A stretch of 64,000 bases of DNA from an uncultured bacterium (GTDB lineage Bacteria; Cyanobacteriota; Vampirovibrionia; Gastranaerophilales; Gastranaerophilaceae), in assembly GCA_900547155.1 (NCBI GenBank), contig URFH01000002.1, positions 62,001 through 126,000 of the forward strand, given 5' to 3'. The notes beneath the pieces were generated by a model. That model ran no database searches. It was not told the origin of the DNA and saw only the letters and a list, made by a program, of their open reading frames with translations. The position numbers and the translations under genes were made by a program. Shown here in pieces: positions 1 to 8,464 of this stretch (its first letter is position 1; every line of letters begins with the position of its first letter).

Positions 1-2
1 CC

Positions 3-821
3 AATCGAGATGAAGAAGAAGTTGCTGGATACGCAAAGTTAGCTGATACCATTTTTGAAGATTGGGAAGTTATTCCGTTATCGGAAAATTATATAAAACA
101 ATTACATAAAATTTTGCTTGAATATTCTTCTAAAGATGAAAAACACAAGGGCGAATATAAAAAAATATCAAATGCTGTAGCTGCTTATGACAGTGAAGGT
201 AGAGAATTAGGCGTTGTCTTTGAAACCGCAACACCTTTTGAAACACCGTTAAAAATGCAGGAACTTATTGATTGGACTAATAAAAATTTGATTGACAGAT
301 TTTACCATCCGTTAATTGTTATTGGAGTTTTTGTAGTTAATTTTTTGGCAATTCACCCGTTTCAAGATGGAAATGGCAGACTTTCACGTGCTTTAACAAA
401 TCTTTTATTACTAAAGTCAGGATATTTGTATATTCCGTATAGTTCAACAGAATCAATAATTGAAGATAACAAAGAAGCTTATTACAGAGCCTTAAGACAA
501 ACACAAACAACCTTAAATGGTTTGCCGAATTATGAACCGTGGCTAATGTTTTTCCTAAAAACTTTGCAAAAACAAAAAATAAGACTCGAATATAAACTTG
601 AGCATCCGGTACAGAGAAAAGCTTCAAATCTTGATTTGCCGGAAGTTTCTGCAAAAATTATGGAAGTCTTTGAAACTAAAGATCGCGCAACGATTTCAGA
701 GTTATCTGGATTAACAGGTACAAACATTAACACAATCAAAAAACACCTTGCAAACTTGGTTGAAAATAATTACCTGATAAAACATGGCAAAACAAGAGGT
801 GCATGGTATACAAAAAATTAG
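3..821 (+). CDS. Fic-family protein (probable AMP transferase), 5' truncated by window edge
   Basis: The reading frame is open from base 3 with no stop before the first internal start, so the N-terminus lies outside the window. The Fic core motif HPFQDGNGRLSRAL (His codon at 354-356) matches the family signature HxFx(D/E)GNGRxxR, in which the His is catalytic and the GNGR loop binds the nucleotide phosphates. Known Fic proteins usually transfer AMP from ATP to a hydroxyl side chain of a target protein. The last ~60 residues resemble a winged helix (segment ATISELSGLTGTNINTIKKH), a common partner of Fic domains that suggests autoregulation or DNA binding. An N-terminal inhibitory helix, if present, is not visible here. 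The gene sits 69 bases upstream of a defence-like operon on the same strand and shares its AT-rich composition. Target unknown. Confidence 0.9.
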   Translation, partial: NRDEEEVAGYAKLADTIFEDWEVIPLSENYIKQLHKILLEYSSKDEKHKGEYKKISNAVAAYDSEGRELGVVFETATPFETPLKMQELIDWTNKNLIDRFYHPLIVIGVFVVNFLAIHPFQDGNGRLSRALTNLLLLKSGYLYIPYSSTESIIEDNKEAYYRALRQTQTTLNGLPNYEPWLMFFLKTLQKQKIRLEYKLEHPVQRKASNLDLPEVSAKIMEVFETKDRATISELSGLTGTNINTIKKHLANLVENNYLIKHGKTRGAWYTKN

Positions 822-890
822 CAGACATATAAGCTAAATGGTTATATTTGTGATAATATTGTTCTATAAAGGTTAATTATATAGGTAGAA

Positions 891-2306
891 ATGAAGCGTA
901 TAGAAAGATGTCAAATTTTTACACCTGATGATAAGGTCAATAAATTATTAGATATCATAGGATATAAAAAAGGGTTATTAGGACAAAAATTCCTAGAAAA
1001 TTCGTGTGGTGATGGATCCGTCTTAAAACATGTAGTTTCAAGATATATTAAGGACGGTATTAGTAAAAAACTTTCGCTAAAAACAATAAAAACTGGGTTG
1101 CAAGATGACATTTGGGGCTTTGAAATTGATTCTTCTAAATATAATGATTGTATAAAAACTCTGAATAAAGTTTCAGAATACTATGGGATTTATAATGTAA
1201 AATGGAATATTCATGTTGCGGATTTTTTAAAATACAAACTATCTCAAAAGTTTTCGTACATTGCCGGAAATCCTCCATATATAAATTATAGAGATCTTGA
1301 ACCTGAGACTAGAGAATTTATTAAAAATGAGTTTATTACATGTTCTAAAGGAAAATTTGACTATTGTTATGCTTTCATTGAAAAAAGTCTGAATTGCTTA
1401 TCTGATAATGGTAAACTCTCTTATCTTATACCAAGTAGTATTTTTAAGAATGTTTTTGCAGAAAAACTTAGAGAGTTTATTCTTCCTTCAGTCAGTAAAA
1501 TATACGATTTTAAAACAGAAAAAGTCTTTTCAAAAGCTTTAGTAGCTACATCTATTTTGGTTTGTGAAAAAGGGAAAAATAAAACGCAAATTTTATACAG
1601 AAATAAAGAAAATAAAGCTTTCATCAAGATTCCCAAAAATTCTTTAAAACAAAAATGGGTATTTAAAGTGGAAGAAGCAAAAAATAAAACTGCAAAACTA
1701 AAATTTGGAGATTTTTTTAATGCTCAAATTTCTATTGCTACTCTGTTAAACAAGGCTTTTATTATAAAACCAGATGTAGGTGCTGTATTAAATTGCTGCA
1801 TTGAAGAGGATGTTATAAGACCTGCTAAAAGTCCTCGCAATTTAGCATATGCAATAGATGAACAAATTATATTTCCATATTATTACGAAAATGGCAAATT
1901 AATGAAATATAAACCAGAAGAATTTGAGAAAAAATATCCTACAGCATTTCAACATTTAAAAAATTTTGAAAATGAATTAGAAAAACGAAATAAAGATACT
2001 TCTGCAGAATGGTTTGAATATGGGCGAAGCCAAGCTCTATCTCACTTAAATCAAGAAAAACTTTTAATTTCAACAGTTGTAACGGATAATATAAAGGTAT
2101 ATGAACTTACTAAAGAAGATATTCCTTATTCAGGTATATATATAACATCTAAAAATGGAACATCACTGGAGCAAGCAAAGCAAATTCTTAATAGTAAAGA
2201 TTTTATAGAGTACGTAAATAATATAGGAATACAAGCCAGTGGAAAATCCTTACGTATTACCCCAAAAGATGTTAATAATTTTGAATTTGATATGGAGGTT
2301 GTATAA
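891..2306 (+). CDS. DNA adenine-N6 methyltransferase (Eco57I/TaqI-like)
   Basis: A 471-residue protein with a SAM-binding motif I around residues 34-44 (ENSCGDGSVL) and the catalytic NPPY motif at residues 127-130, the hallmark of amino-methyltransferases that modify adenine N6. The opening IFTPDDKVNKLLD is typical of Eco57I-type M domains. The region after residue ~240 is probably the target-recognition domain. No nuclease motif is visible in the same chain, so this is a stand-alone M subunit and not a fused type IIG enzyme. It is the first gene of a tight operon with the GHKL, receiver and HNH genes; its stop is one base from the next start. The likely role is to mark host DNA so that the downstream HNH nuclease spares it. 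The recognition sequence cannot be read from the protein. Confidence 0.9.
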   Translation: MKRIERCQIFTPDDKVNKLLDIIGYKKGLLGQKFLENSCGDGSVLKHVVSRYIKDGISKKLSLKTIKTGLQDDIWGFEIDSSKYNDCIKTLNKVSEYYGIYNVKWNIHVADFLKYKLSQKFSYIAGNPPYINYRDLEPETREFIKNEFITCSKGKFDYCYAFIEKSLNCLSDNGKLSYLIPSSIFKNVFAEKLREFILPSVSKIYDFKTEKVFSKALVATSILVCEKGKNKTQILYRNKENKAFIKIPKNSLKQKWVFKVEEAKNKTAKLKFGDFFNAQISIATLLNKAFIIKPDVGAVLNCCIEEDVIRPAKSPRNLAYAIDEQIIFPYYYENGKLMKYKPEEFEKKYPTAFQHLKNFENELEKRNKDTSAEWFEYGRSQALSHLNQEKLLISTVVTDNIKVYELTKEDIPYSGIYITSKNGTSLEQAKQILNSKDFIEYVNNIGIQASGKSLRITPKDVNNFEFDMEVV

Positions 2307-2307
2307 A

Positions 2308-4641
2308 ATGGAAAAAATTACATATCAAATATCTTCAAGAGCAGCAATATTACTAGGTAGAGAAAGTGTTTCTAAGGTTGATGGAGCAATTATTGAACTT
2401 ATAAAAAACACATATGATGCTGATGCAAGTTTATGTATCTTAGCTTTTGATACAGAAAATGATGCTATATTTATAATTGATAATGGTATCGGGATGACTA
2501 GAGATACTATACAAAATTATTGGATGTTAATTGGCACCGATAATAAAAAAGTTGAATATCAATCTAAAAAGAATCGTATTAAATCTGGCGAAAAAGGTAT
2601 TGGTCGTTTTGCGCTAGATAGATTAGGTGAAATATGTGAAATGTACACAAAACATGAAGAATCTAGCAAAACTATATATTGGAAGACCAATTGGAAAAAT
2701 TTTGAAGAATCAGGGAAAGTTATAAATGAAATTGCAGCAGATTTGGATTATTTAGATAAAGATATTAGGCTTTATATTCCGGCATATATTGTAAAAAGTG
2801 TTGATAGTGTAAACGAAAGTATTTTAGATAATTTTAAAACAGGAACAATTTTAAAAATAAGCAAATTACGGGATAAATGGACAAACAAGTCAATCGAAAA
2901 AATTATTAATATGTTATCCTATGTGATGCCAAATAATAATTCACAAGATTATAATTTATATGCAATTTCATCCATTGGTAGCGAAGCTTTATTAATTGAA
3001 AATGAAATGATTAATGAGTTTGATTATAAATTGAAATCAACTTTTGATGGTGAAAAATTTACCATAGAAATGTGGCGAAATGAATTTGATATTTCAAAAA
3101 TTCCAGATGATATATTTGGTTTAAAAGAATTTAGTAATTATCCATATCAAAAAAAGGATTTTGAGAATGGAATTATTCATTTGGAACTTTCAATAGAGGA
3201 AATAATCAATAGTAGTGATACAAATATCGTTGAAACTGTAAAAAATATAGGACCTTTTTCCTTTGAGTATGTTTTTTTGAAGGCAAATACAACGGAGGAT
3301 TATAAGGAACTCTATTATTACAAAGAAACAAATAATAAAAGAAGATCTTGGTTGGCAAAAAATGCAGGAATTAGATTATATCGTGATAACTTTATAATAA
3401 GACCTTATGGAGATATTAATTCTGATTCTTTTGATTGGATAAATTTAGATGCAAGGAAAGCTAGTAGCCCTGCTGGTTTGTCACATCCAAATGGCAATTG
3501 GCGTGTTCGTAATAACCAAGGATATGGTTCTGTTTTTATTTCAAGGGTGTATAATTCTAGAATTCTTGACAAATCTAGTAGAGAAGGAATTATTGATAAT
3601 GAGTACTTTACAATGTTTAAAAAGGTCCTTACAGATATTATAGGAGTATTTGAAAAAGATCGTCAATACATTGCAAGACAATTCAAAAAATATAATGACA
3701 AAATAAATGATAATGAAAATAAGAAAGAAGAAGGCCGAAAATTAGCAAAGAAACTTGTTAAAAGCAATAACAATTCAAAATCTCCAAAACAAGATTCTGA
3801 TGAACAAACAGAAGAATCTTTCAATGAAAAAGATGGTCCAAATGATAATTCAAAATTAGCAGAAGCACTTTTATTAATTGATCAAGAAAAAGAAGATTTG
3901 TTAACAGAATTAAAATTATTACGTTCTTTGGCTACTAATGGTTTAGTTACAACTTCTATTGTTCACGATTTGAGTGGTTTAAATTCTGAACTAAAAAAGA
4001 GAGCTGATAGATTCAAATACGTAATTACCAAAGGTGACACCAGAATGATTAATAATTATTTGGAAGACCTAAATAGAAATGATTTATTTTTAAACTCTTG
4101 GATAAATGTCGTAATAACACAATTGAAACAAGATAAACGTAAACGCAAATTAACAGATATATATTTAACAATTAAGAATTTAGAATTAATAATATTACCA
4201 TTGTTAGAACAAAAAAATATAAAAATAAATATTGTAGGAGAAAAAAATACTACGTTAAAAAAAATATTTACAATTGATATTGAAAGTATTATATGCAACC
4301 TTATAATAAATTCCATTGAAGCATTCAAAAATACGAATCAGGAAAATAGGGATATTTATATTGAGATTACAAATATAGGTGAATATATAAAGATAAACTA
4401 TAAAGATAACGGTCCAGGAATCTCTAAAAAATATAAAAATCCATATGATATTTTTAATTTTGGAGTTACAAATAAAATAGATAAAAATACGGGTGAAATA
4501 ATTGGTACTGGTTTAGGTATGTATATTGTTGCAACTACAATAAACGAATATAATGGAAAATATAATCTTGTCAATAATGAAGATGGATTTGAAATTGAAA
4601 TATTACTTCCACAAGAAAGGAAAGAGAATGGAAATATTTAA
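2308..4641 (+). CDS. Double-GHKL protein: MORC/Hsp90-like ATPase fused to a histidine-kinase core
   Basis: The start at 2308 is preferred over a longer frame because GGAGG (2294-2298) sits 9 bases upstream and the conserved domain begins at once; this gives 777 residues. The N-terminal GHKL ATPase has its N-box at residues 30-39 (E30, N34, D37), G1 DNGIGM at 58-63 and a GEKGIGR lid around 92-98, the arrangement found in MutL/Hsp90/MORC-type ATPases. A lysine/asparagine-rich linker and coiled coil (about 460-540) leads to an H-box-like segment SIVHDLSG with His553, then a second ATPase of histidine-kinase type: N-box N664/N668, G1 DNGPGI from D700, G2 GTGLGM from G733. No membrane segment is visible, so it should be cytoplasmic. 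It lies between the methyltransferase and a receiver protein, with which it overlaps by 14 bases. I infer an ATP-driven DNA or complex sensor that can phosphorylate the receiver. Confidence 0.85.
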   Translation: MEKITYQISSRAAILLGRESVSKVDGAIIELIKNTYDADASLCILAFDTENDAIFIIDNGIGMTRDTIQNYWMLIGTDNKKVEYQSKKNRIKSGEKGIGRFALDRLGEICEMYTKHEESSKTIYWKTNWKNFEESGKVINEIAADLDYLDKDIRLYIPAYIVKSVDSVNESILDNFKTGTILKISKLRDKWTNKSIEKIINMLSYVMPNNNSQDYNLYAISSIGSEALLIENEMINEFDYKLKSTFDGEKFTIEMWRNEFDISKIPDDIFGLKEFSNYPYQKKDFENGIIHLELSIEEIINSSDTNIVETVKNIGPFSFEYVFLKANTTEDYKELYYYKETNNKRRSWLAKNAGIRLYRDNFIIRPYGDINSDSFDWINLDARKASSPAGLSHPNGNWRVRNNQGYGSVFISRVYNSRILDKSSREGIIDNEYFTMFKKVLTDIIGVFEKDRQYIARQFKKYNDKINDNENKKEEGRKLAKKLVKSNNNSKSPKQDSDEQTEESFNEKDGPNDNSKLAEALLLIDQEKEDLLTELKLLRSLATNGLVTTSIVHDLSGLNSELKKRADRFKYVITKGDTRMINNYLEDLNRNDLFLNSWINVVITQLKQDKRKRKLTDIYLTIKNLELIILPLLEQKNIKINIVGEKNTTLKKIFTIDIESIICNLIINSIEAFKNTNQENRDIYIEITNIGEYIKINYKDNGPGISKKYKNPYDIFNFGVTNKIDKNTGEIIGTGLGMYIVATTINEYNGKYNLVNNEDGFEIEILLPQERKENGNI

Positions 4642-5299
4642 TATTGCTATATTAGATGATAATAAAAGTAAGATAAATACAATAGAAGTATTGTTTATGC
4701 AACAAAATGATAAATCTACAAATTTGTATGATGAAAGGTATGCAAATTATCAATTAAAATTAATACCTATTGATGTAGAAAAGTCATATGATGAAATAAT
4801 TAGTGAAATAATTCAAAATAAATTTGATGCTATAATAGTAGATTATGATTTTTCTTCTTTTGCTAAAACAACAAATAATGGTGTTTATGCCGCAAAAAAA
4901 ATACAAGAAAAATTTTCAGAATTCCCTTTATTTATATTAACTGCTTATGAAGAGCGGTTATTTAAAAATGAGGTTTTTGATGCGTATCAAATATACAATT
5001 ATGATAATTATATAAATAACGAAGTTGTGGCAAAAGAATTCCATTCCCATATAATTGAACAAATTTTAAAGTCTAAAAAGCAATTAGAATTATGGGAAAA
5101 GGAATTAATAGAACTGTCTAAGTCTCCCGAAAAAGATATTAATGCTCAAATATCATCCAGAATAATAGAATTAAATGATAAATTAGAAAAAGCTCTTGAT
5201 GGAGAATATTCATTACCTACAAAAATTAAAGAAGATTTATATTCAAACAAATTGGATAAATTGTTAAAACAGGCTGATAAATTATTAGAGGGAAAATAA
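4628..5299 (+). CDS. Atypical response-regulator receiver protein of the GHKL-HNH operon
   Basis: The start at 4628 is chosen because the receiver fold begins immediately (FNIAILDDN) and an AAAGGAAAGAG ribosome site precedes it; the product is 223 residues. The acidic pair D10/D11, the probable phosphoacceptor D72 (IIVDYDF) and the conserved Thr in FILTAYEE are present. The usual Lys of the fifth strand (normally in YxxKP) appears replaced by Asn in YINNEV, which in other receivers weakens phosphorylation-dependent switching. The C-terminal ~90 residues are charged and helical with no DNA-binding motif, so it is more likely a protein-protein adaptor than a transcription factor. It overlaps the kinase gene by 14 bases and its stop abuts the HNH start, implying translational coupling and a fixed stoichiometry. 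I infer that it relays the state of the GHKL protein to the nuclease. Confidence 0.8.
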   Translation: MEIFNIAILDDNKSKINTIEVLFMQQNDKSTNLYDERYANYQLKLIPIDVEKSYDEIISEIIQNKFDAIIVDYDFSSFAKTTNNGVYAAKKIQEKFSEFPLFILTAYEERLFKNEVFDAYQIYNYDNYINNEVVAKEFHSHIIEQILKSKKQLELWEKELIELSKSPEKDINAQISSRIIELNDKLEKALDGEYSLPTKIKEDLYSNKLDKLLKQADKLLEGK

Positions 5300-5917
5300 T
5301 TGAAAAATATACATAAAATTAAGCCAGAAAGATCAAAAAGTGGTCAAGGATTGTCCTATAAAAATCCCAAAACAAAACTACAATTAGCAAAAGATTTTCA
5401 TCATTGTTGTGGATATTGCGGAGATGCGCATCATTATACTGGAGGCATAAAAAGCTATCATATTGATCATTTTGCTCCAAAAAGTAAATTTAAAGAATTA
5501 ACGGATTATTATGGAAATTTTGTATATTGCTGTCCATATTGTAATCTATCAAAAAAAGATAAATGGATTGGCAAAACCCCTTCTGAAAATATTGTTGATG
5601 GAATAGGATTTGTTGACCCTTGCTCTTTAAATTATTCTGACCATTTATATAGGACTGAAGATGGAAGTATTACTTATAGTACAACAATCGGACAATATAT
5701 GTATTATGAACTAAAACTATATTTAGAACGACACCGAATTTTATATCAATTAGAGGAATTAAAAGACAAAATTAATAAAATAAAACAAAAAATTGAAATT
5801 AATAGAGATTTAGGATTAGATACTCGTGAATTAACTGAAATGCTAAGTATATTATATGAGGCTCATTTTTATTATTATAGTTCTTTTTGTGAAGAATTGG
5901 ATTCAGCTATACAATAA
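5300..5917 (+). CDS. HNH endonuclease, PtuB-like (candidate effector nuclease)
   Basis: The TTG start at 5300 directly follows the previous stop, with AGAGGG as ribosome site. The 205-residue product carries a zinc-stabilised HNH fold: C37-x2-C40, then HIDHFAPKS with the probable catalytic H57, then C78-x2-C81 followed by N82. The pattern CxYCG...DHFxPKS...CPYCNxxK resembles the HNH proteins of Septu (PtuB) and TIGR02646-type retron effectors. The C-terminal half is helical and lysine-rich without recognised motifs. As the last gene behind a methyltransferase, an ATPase and a receiver, it is the probable restriction or abortive-infection nuclease. Whether it cuts DNA or RNA cannot be told from sequence. 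Confidence 0.85.
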   Translation: MKNIHKIKPERSKSGQGLSYKNPKTKLQLAKDFHHCCGYCGDAHHYTGGIKSYHIDHFAPKSKFKELTDYYGNFVYCCPYCNLSKKDKWIGKTPSENIVDGIGFVDPCSLNYSDHLYRTEDGSITYSTTIGQYMYYELKLYLERHRILYQLEELKDKINKIKQKIEINRDLGLDTRELTEMLSILYEAHFYYYSSFCEELDSAIQ

Positions 5918-6066
5918 CTGTATTAAAAGCAACAGGAGCAATAAAATAATACAATCTCCATCTCATAGTTAATTAAATCTTGTACTTAGTGTTAAATTAC
6001 ACTTTTAAAAAGCACAGCCCGTTTTGCCCTATCAAAACCGCAAAAAAGCACGTTTTTTCATACCAA

Positions 6067-7218
6067 TTACATTGAAACCATGTGGCTGTATATCAAAGAG
6101 GAAGCTTTCACTATGAAATCTTTACCAAGAGGCGAGTTGTAGGGGCGGTTTACGAACATTACCACTATGTATTTTTTACCGTTAGGGGTGTAAACTATTC
6201 CTGCATCGCCAAGCATTTTACCGATATCGCCTGTTTTGTGGATAAACGGAACATTTGCAGGCAAACCCGCCTGAATAAGCCGATTATTATGAACATGGCT
6301 CATATAATCAACGATTTTTTCTCTGGAATTAAGCGTTAAAAAAGCGGGATTGTCAATGTTATAGAGCATTGCGGCCATTTCGCGCGCCGTGCTGACATTA
6401 GTACCGGCCAAATCCGGCAGCCAGTCATTAATCCGTGTTTTATCCATTCCCCAGCGGCGAAGAGCATTGTTCATGCCGTTCATTCCGCCAATTGCACTCA
6501 TTAGCATGTTTGTGGCAGAATTATCAGATTCTGTAATCATCACGCGCGCGAGTTCATCAACAGTATAAGAATTGTTCAATCCCTTAAACTGCAGCGAACC
6601 CGAACCCTCCGATTTGTAGTATTCGGTCATCGAAATTCTGTCATTCAGCGTGAGCTGGCCGGCTTCGATTGACTTAAACAGCTCTATCAAAACAGGAAGT
6701 TTAATTATGCTTGCCGTCGGATAAACCTCATCGGCGCGCATGTTAGCATATTTTCCGGATTCATAATCCCAAACATAAATTGAAGGCGCCAAAGCCGGAT
6801 AACTCTTTGCAAGCCCTGCCAATTTTGCCTCAAGAAGTGGCATTGAATATGTTTCATAAAGCTTTTGCATTTCAGGTTTCTTTGTTTCAGTCGCTTTCAG
6901 GCTGTTAATCCCCAGAAAGGTTGAATTTTTAAGATAAGAAGAGGTCGGGTGATAAACTAAATTGTAATCAGCGCTGACAGCCGGATATTTCGGGGCGCGC
7001 AAAAACAAAGGACGCGTTACGTTGTCCATATAATGCGGCGCTATGTACATTACCACCACAAACGCAAAAAGAATCTGAAAAAGGAACGCAAAAGGATTGG
7101 TTCTGTGCTTTTTAATCTTTCTGGTTCTGGTGATAGCCGGACGAACATTGGAAGCATATCTTGCCTGATTGCCATAATAATCATATTTGACTTCCGGCTT
7201 GTACATCGGTCGTGCCAA
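6067..7218 (-). CDS. Membrane-anchored class A beta-lactamase-fold serine hydrolase lacking the deacylation residues
   Basis: A 383-residue protein with a basic cytoplasmic N-terminus, one membrane segment (about residues 43-60) and a periplasmic class A beta-lactamase/PBP-like domain. The active-site motifs are S170-x-x-K173 (TASIIKLP), S231-D-N233 and K328-T-G330. In the omega loop the family pattern W-E-P-E-L-N reads W266-L-P-D-L-A, so the residues equivalent to Glu166 and Asn170, which activate the deacylating water in class A enzymes, are Leu and Ala. The protein could therefore be acylated by a beta-lactam or peptide but should turn over poorly. That suggests a penicillin-binding, sensing or peptidase-like role in the wall and not resistance. 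It is a lone gene, divergent from the GGDEF gene, and marks the return to genome-typical composition after the left island. Confidence 0.85.
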   Translation of the reverse strand: MARPMYKPEVKYDYYGNQARYASNVRPAITRTRKIKKHRTNPFAFLFQILFAFVVVMYIAPHYMDNVTRPLFLRAPKYPAVSADYNLVYHPTSSYLKNSTFLGINSLKATETKKPEMQKLYETYSMPLLEAKLAGLAKSYPALAPSIYVWDYESGKYANMRADEVYPTASIIKLPVLIELFKSIEAGQLTLNDRISMTEYYKSEGSGSLQFKGLNNSYTVDELARVMITESDNSATNMLMSAIGGMNGMNNALRRWGMDKTRINDWLPDLAGTNVSTAREMAAMLYNIDNPAFLTLNSREKIVDYMSHVHNNRLIQAGLPANVPFIHKTGDIGKMLGDAGIVYTPNGKKYIVVMFVNRPYNSPLGKDFIVKASSLIYSHMVSM

Positions 7219-7463
7219 AATATCTTCTCCCTAATCAAATCTACATATTTATATTACCCGAACAATTTTGCGGATGCATGGTACAAATAGTGTAGATGTT
7301 CAAAATTTGTTGATAATAAATTAGCATTTAAAATCTTTAAAGTCCAAGGTTTTAACATTTTGTTGCATTGAAATTTAAAAATAATGATACATTATTAATA
7401 TTATGTACATTTAGGGCAACATTTGATATTATATGTGTACGAAGTTTAAAAGGGAAATTTAAA

Positions 7464-8342
7464 ATGAGAAATATTGTAATTTTCACCGACAAAGATTCAT
7501 CAAAACTTGAAGCAATGATTGCGAACAGCGGCGATTATGATGTAAGAACAAAAAATATCGACGAACTCAAAGACGCAATGACCTTTAATCCTGCGGTTAT
7601 TGTTATAAATTGCGCAGAACAAAAGCTTAAAGAGGCTGCAATGGTAACAAAACTCCCCGCACCGGCCTTGATAGTTGCGCAAAGGTTCATTGATGAACTT
7701 ATTCTCCGCGGTGATTCGTATGATTTTGTTACCGAGCCGGTTGATGAAAAAGAACTCGCTCTGCGTGTAAAAAACCTGCTAAAAATTAAAGAATTGAAAG
7801 AAACAATCGACACAGTTTCGACAACAGACGCTCTTACCGGTCTTCACAACAGAAAATACCTCCATGAACGCCTCGAAGCTGAAATTTCCCGCGCAAAAAG
7901 ATATGATATTAAATTATCCTGCCTGCTGCTGGATATCGACTTTTTCAAGGTCGTAAACGATATGTACGGATATGACTGGGGCGATGTTCTTCTGAAAAAA
8001 ATCGCTGAAATGTTAAAAGGCTTCGTCAGAAAAGAAGATATTTTAACAAGATACGGCGATGAAGAATTTATCGTAATTCTCCCCAACACGCCTGAAGAAA
8101 ATGCTTTCCTTTTTGCAGAAAGATTCAGACGCGACATTGAAAAAATGGAATTTATCCCGGCCGGTGAAGAAGAACGCCATCCGATTACTATTTCCGGCGG
8201 AATCGCATCATTCCCGTTCCTTCAAAATGTGGATGAAGACGCAAATACGCTCATCAGATACGCAGAACACGCACTATATAACGCCAAAAAACGCGGTAAA
8301 AACAAAATAGTCCAGTTCTCGCAAATAAATATTGAATATTAA
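7464..8342 (+). CDS. Pseudo-receiver-GGDEF protein with a degenerate signature
   Basis: The ATG at 7464 has AGGGA upstream and begins a receiver-like fold (MRNIVIFTDKDS); a longer frame from 7368 has no added domain. Product 292 residues. The N-terminal ~115 residues look like a receiver whose phosphoacceptor position is Asn (IVINCAEQ), so it is probably not phosphorylated. The GGDEF domain follows from DALTGLHNRKYL, with the LLLDIDFFKxxND metal and substrate motif intact. The signature loop is RYGDEEF: compared with RYGGDEF the second Gly is Asp and the Asp is Glu (GGDEF becomes GDEEF). Glu at that site is tolerated in active enzymes, but Asp in place of Gly is unusual. It is either a c-di-GMP synthase with altered activity or a nucleotide-binding scaffold. 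A strong terminator follows. Confidence 0.85.
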   Translation: MRNIVIFTDKDSSKLEAMIANSGDYDVRTKNIDELKDAMTFNPAVIVINCAEQKLKEAAMVTKLPAPALIVAQRFIDELILRGDSYDFVTEPVDEKELALRVKNLLKIKELKETIDTVSTTDALTGLHNRKYLHERLEAEISRAKRYDIKLSCLLLDIDFFKVVNDMYGYDWGDVLLKKIAEMLKGFVRKEDILTRYGDEEFIVILPNTPEENAFLFAERFRRDIEKMEFIPAGEEERHPITISGGIASFPFLQNVDEDANTLIRYAEHALYNAKKRGKNKIVQFSQINIEY

Positions 8343-8344
8343 TA

Positions 8345-8371
8345 AAAAGCTCCCGAACGGGAGCTTTTTTA
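8345..8371 (+). terminator. Rho-independent terminator after the GGDEF gene
   Basis: The inverted repeat aaaagctcccg/cgggagctttt with a 2-3 base loop runs into a T-run just 3 bases after the stop codon. The flanking A-run also makes it usable on the opposite strand. Confidence 0.9.
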
Positions 8372-8464
8372 CAGGAAAAATTCGCCCTTTTCCCCGCAAA
8401 AACCCTCAATTTTCACAAGTACCTTATCAGAAAACCCCAAAAACATATGCCAATTGTTAAATTC

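Noticed and set aside
2239..2307. Longer start (2239) for the GHKL protein
   Set aside because: The extra 23 residues overlap the methyltransferase end and have no ribosome site, whereas 2308 has GGAGG at ideal distance.
5918..6066. attachment site or inverted repeat at the right edge of the left island
   Set aside because: The junction contains only A/T-rich sequence with short imperfect repeats (aaaaagcac); no tRNA, integrase or convincing direct repeat with the left edge, which lies outside the window.
6067..7218. Functional beta-lactamase resistance gene
   Set aside because: The omega-loop Glu166 and Asn170 equivalents are Leu and Ala, so hydrolytic turnover by the class A mechanism is unlikely.
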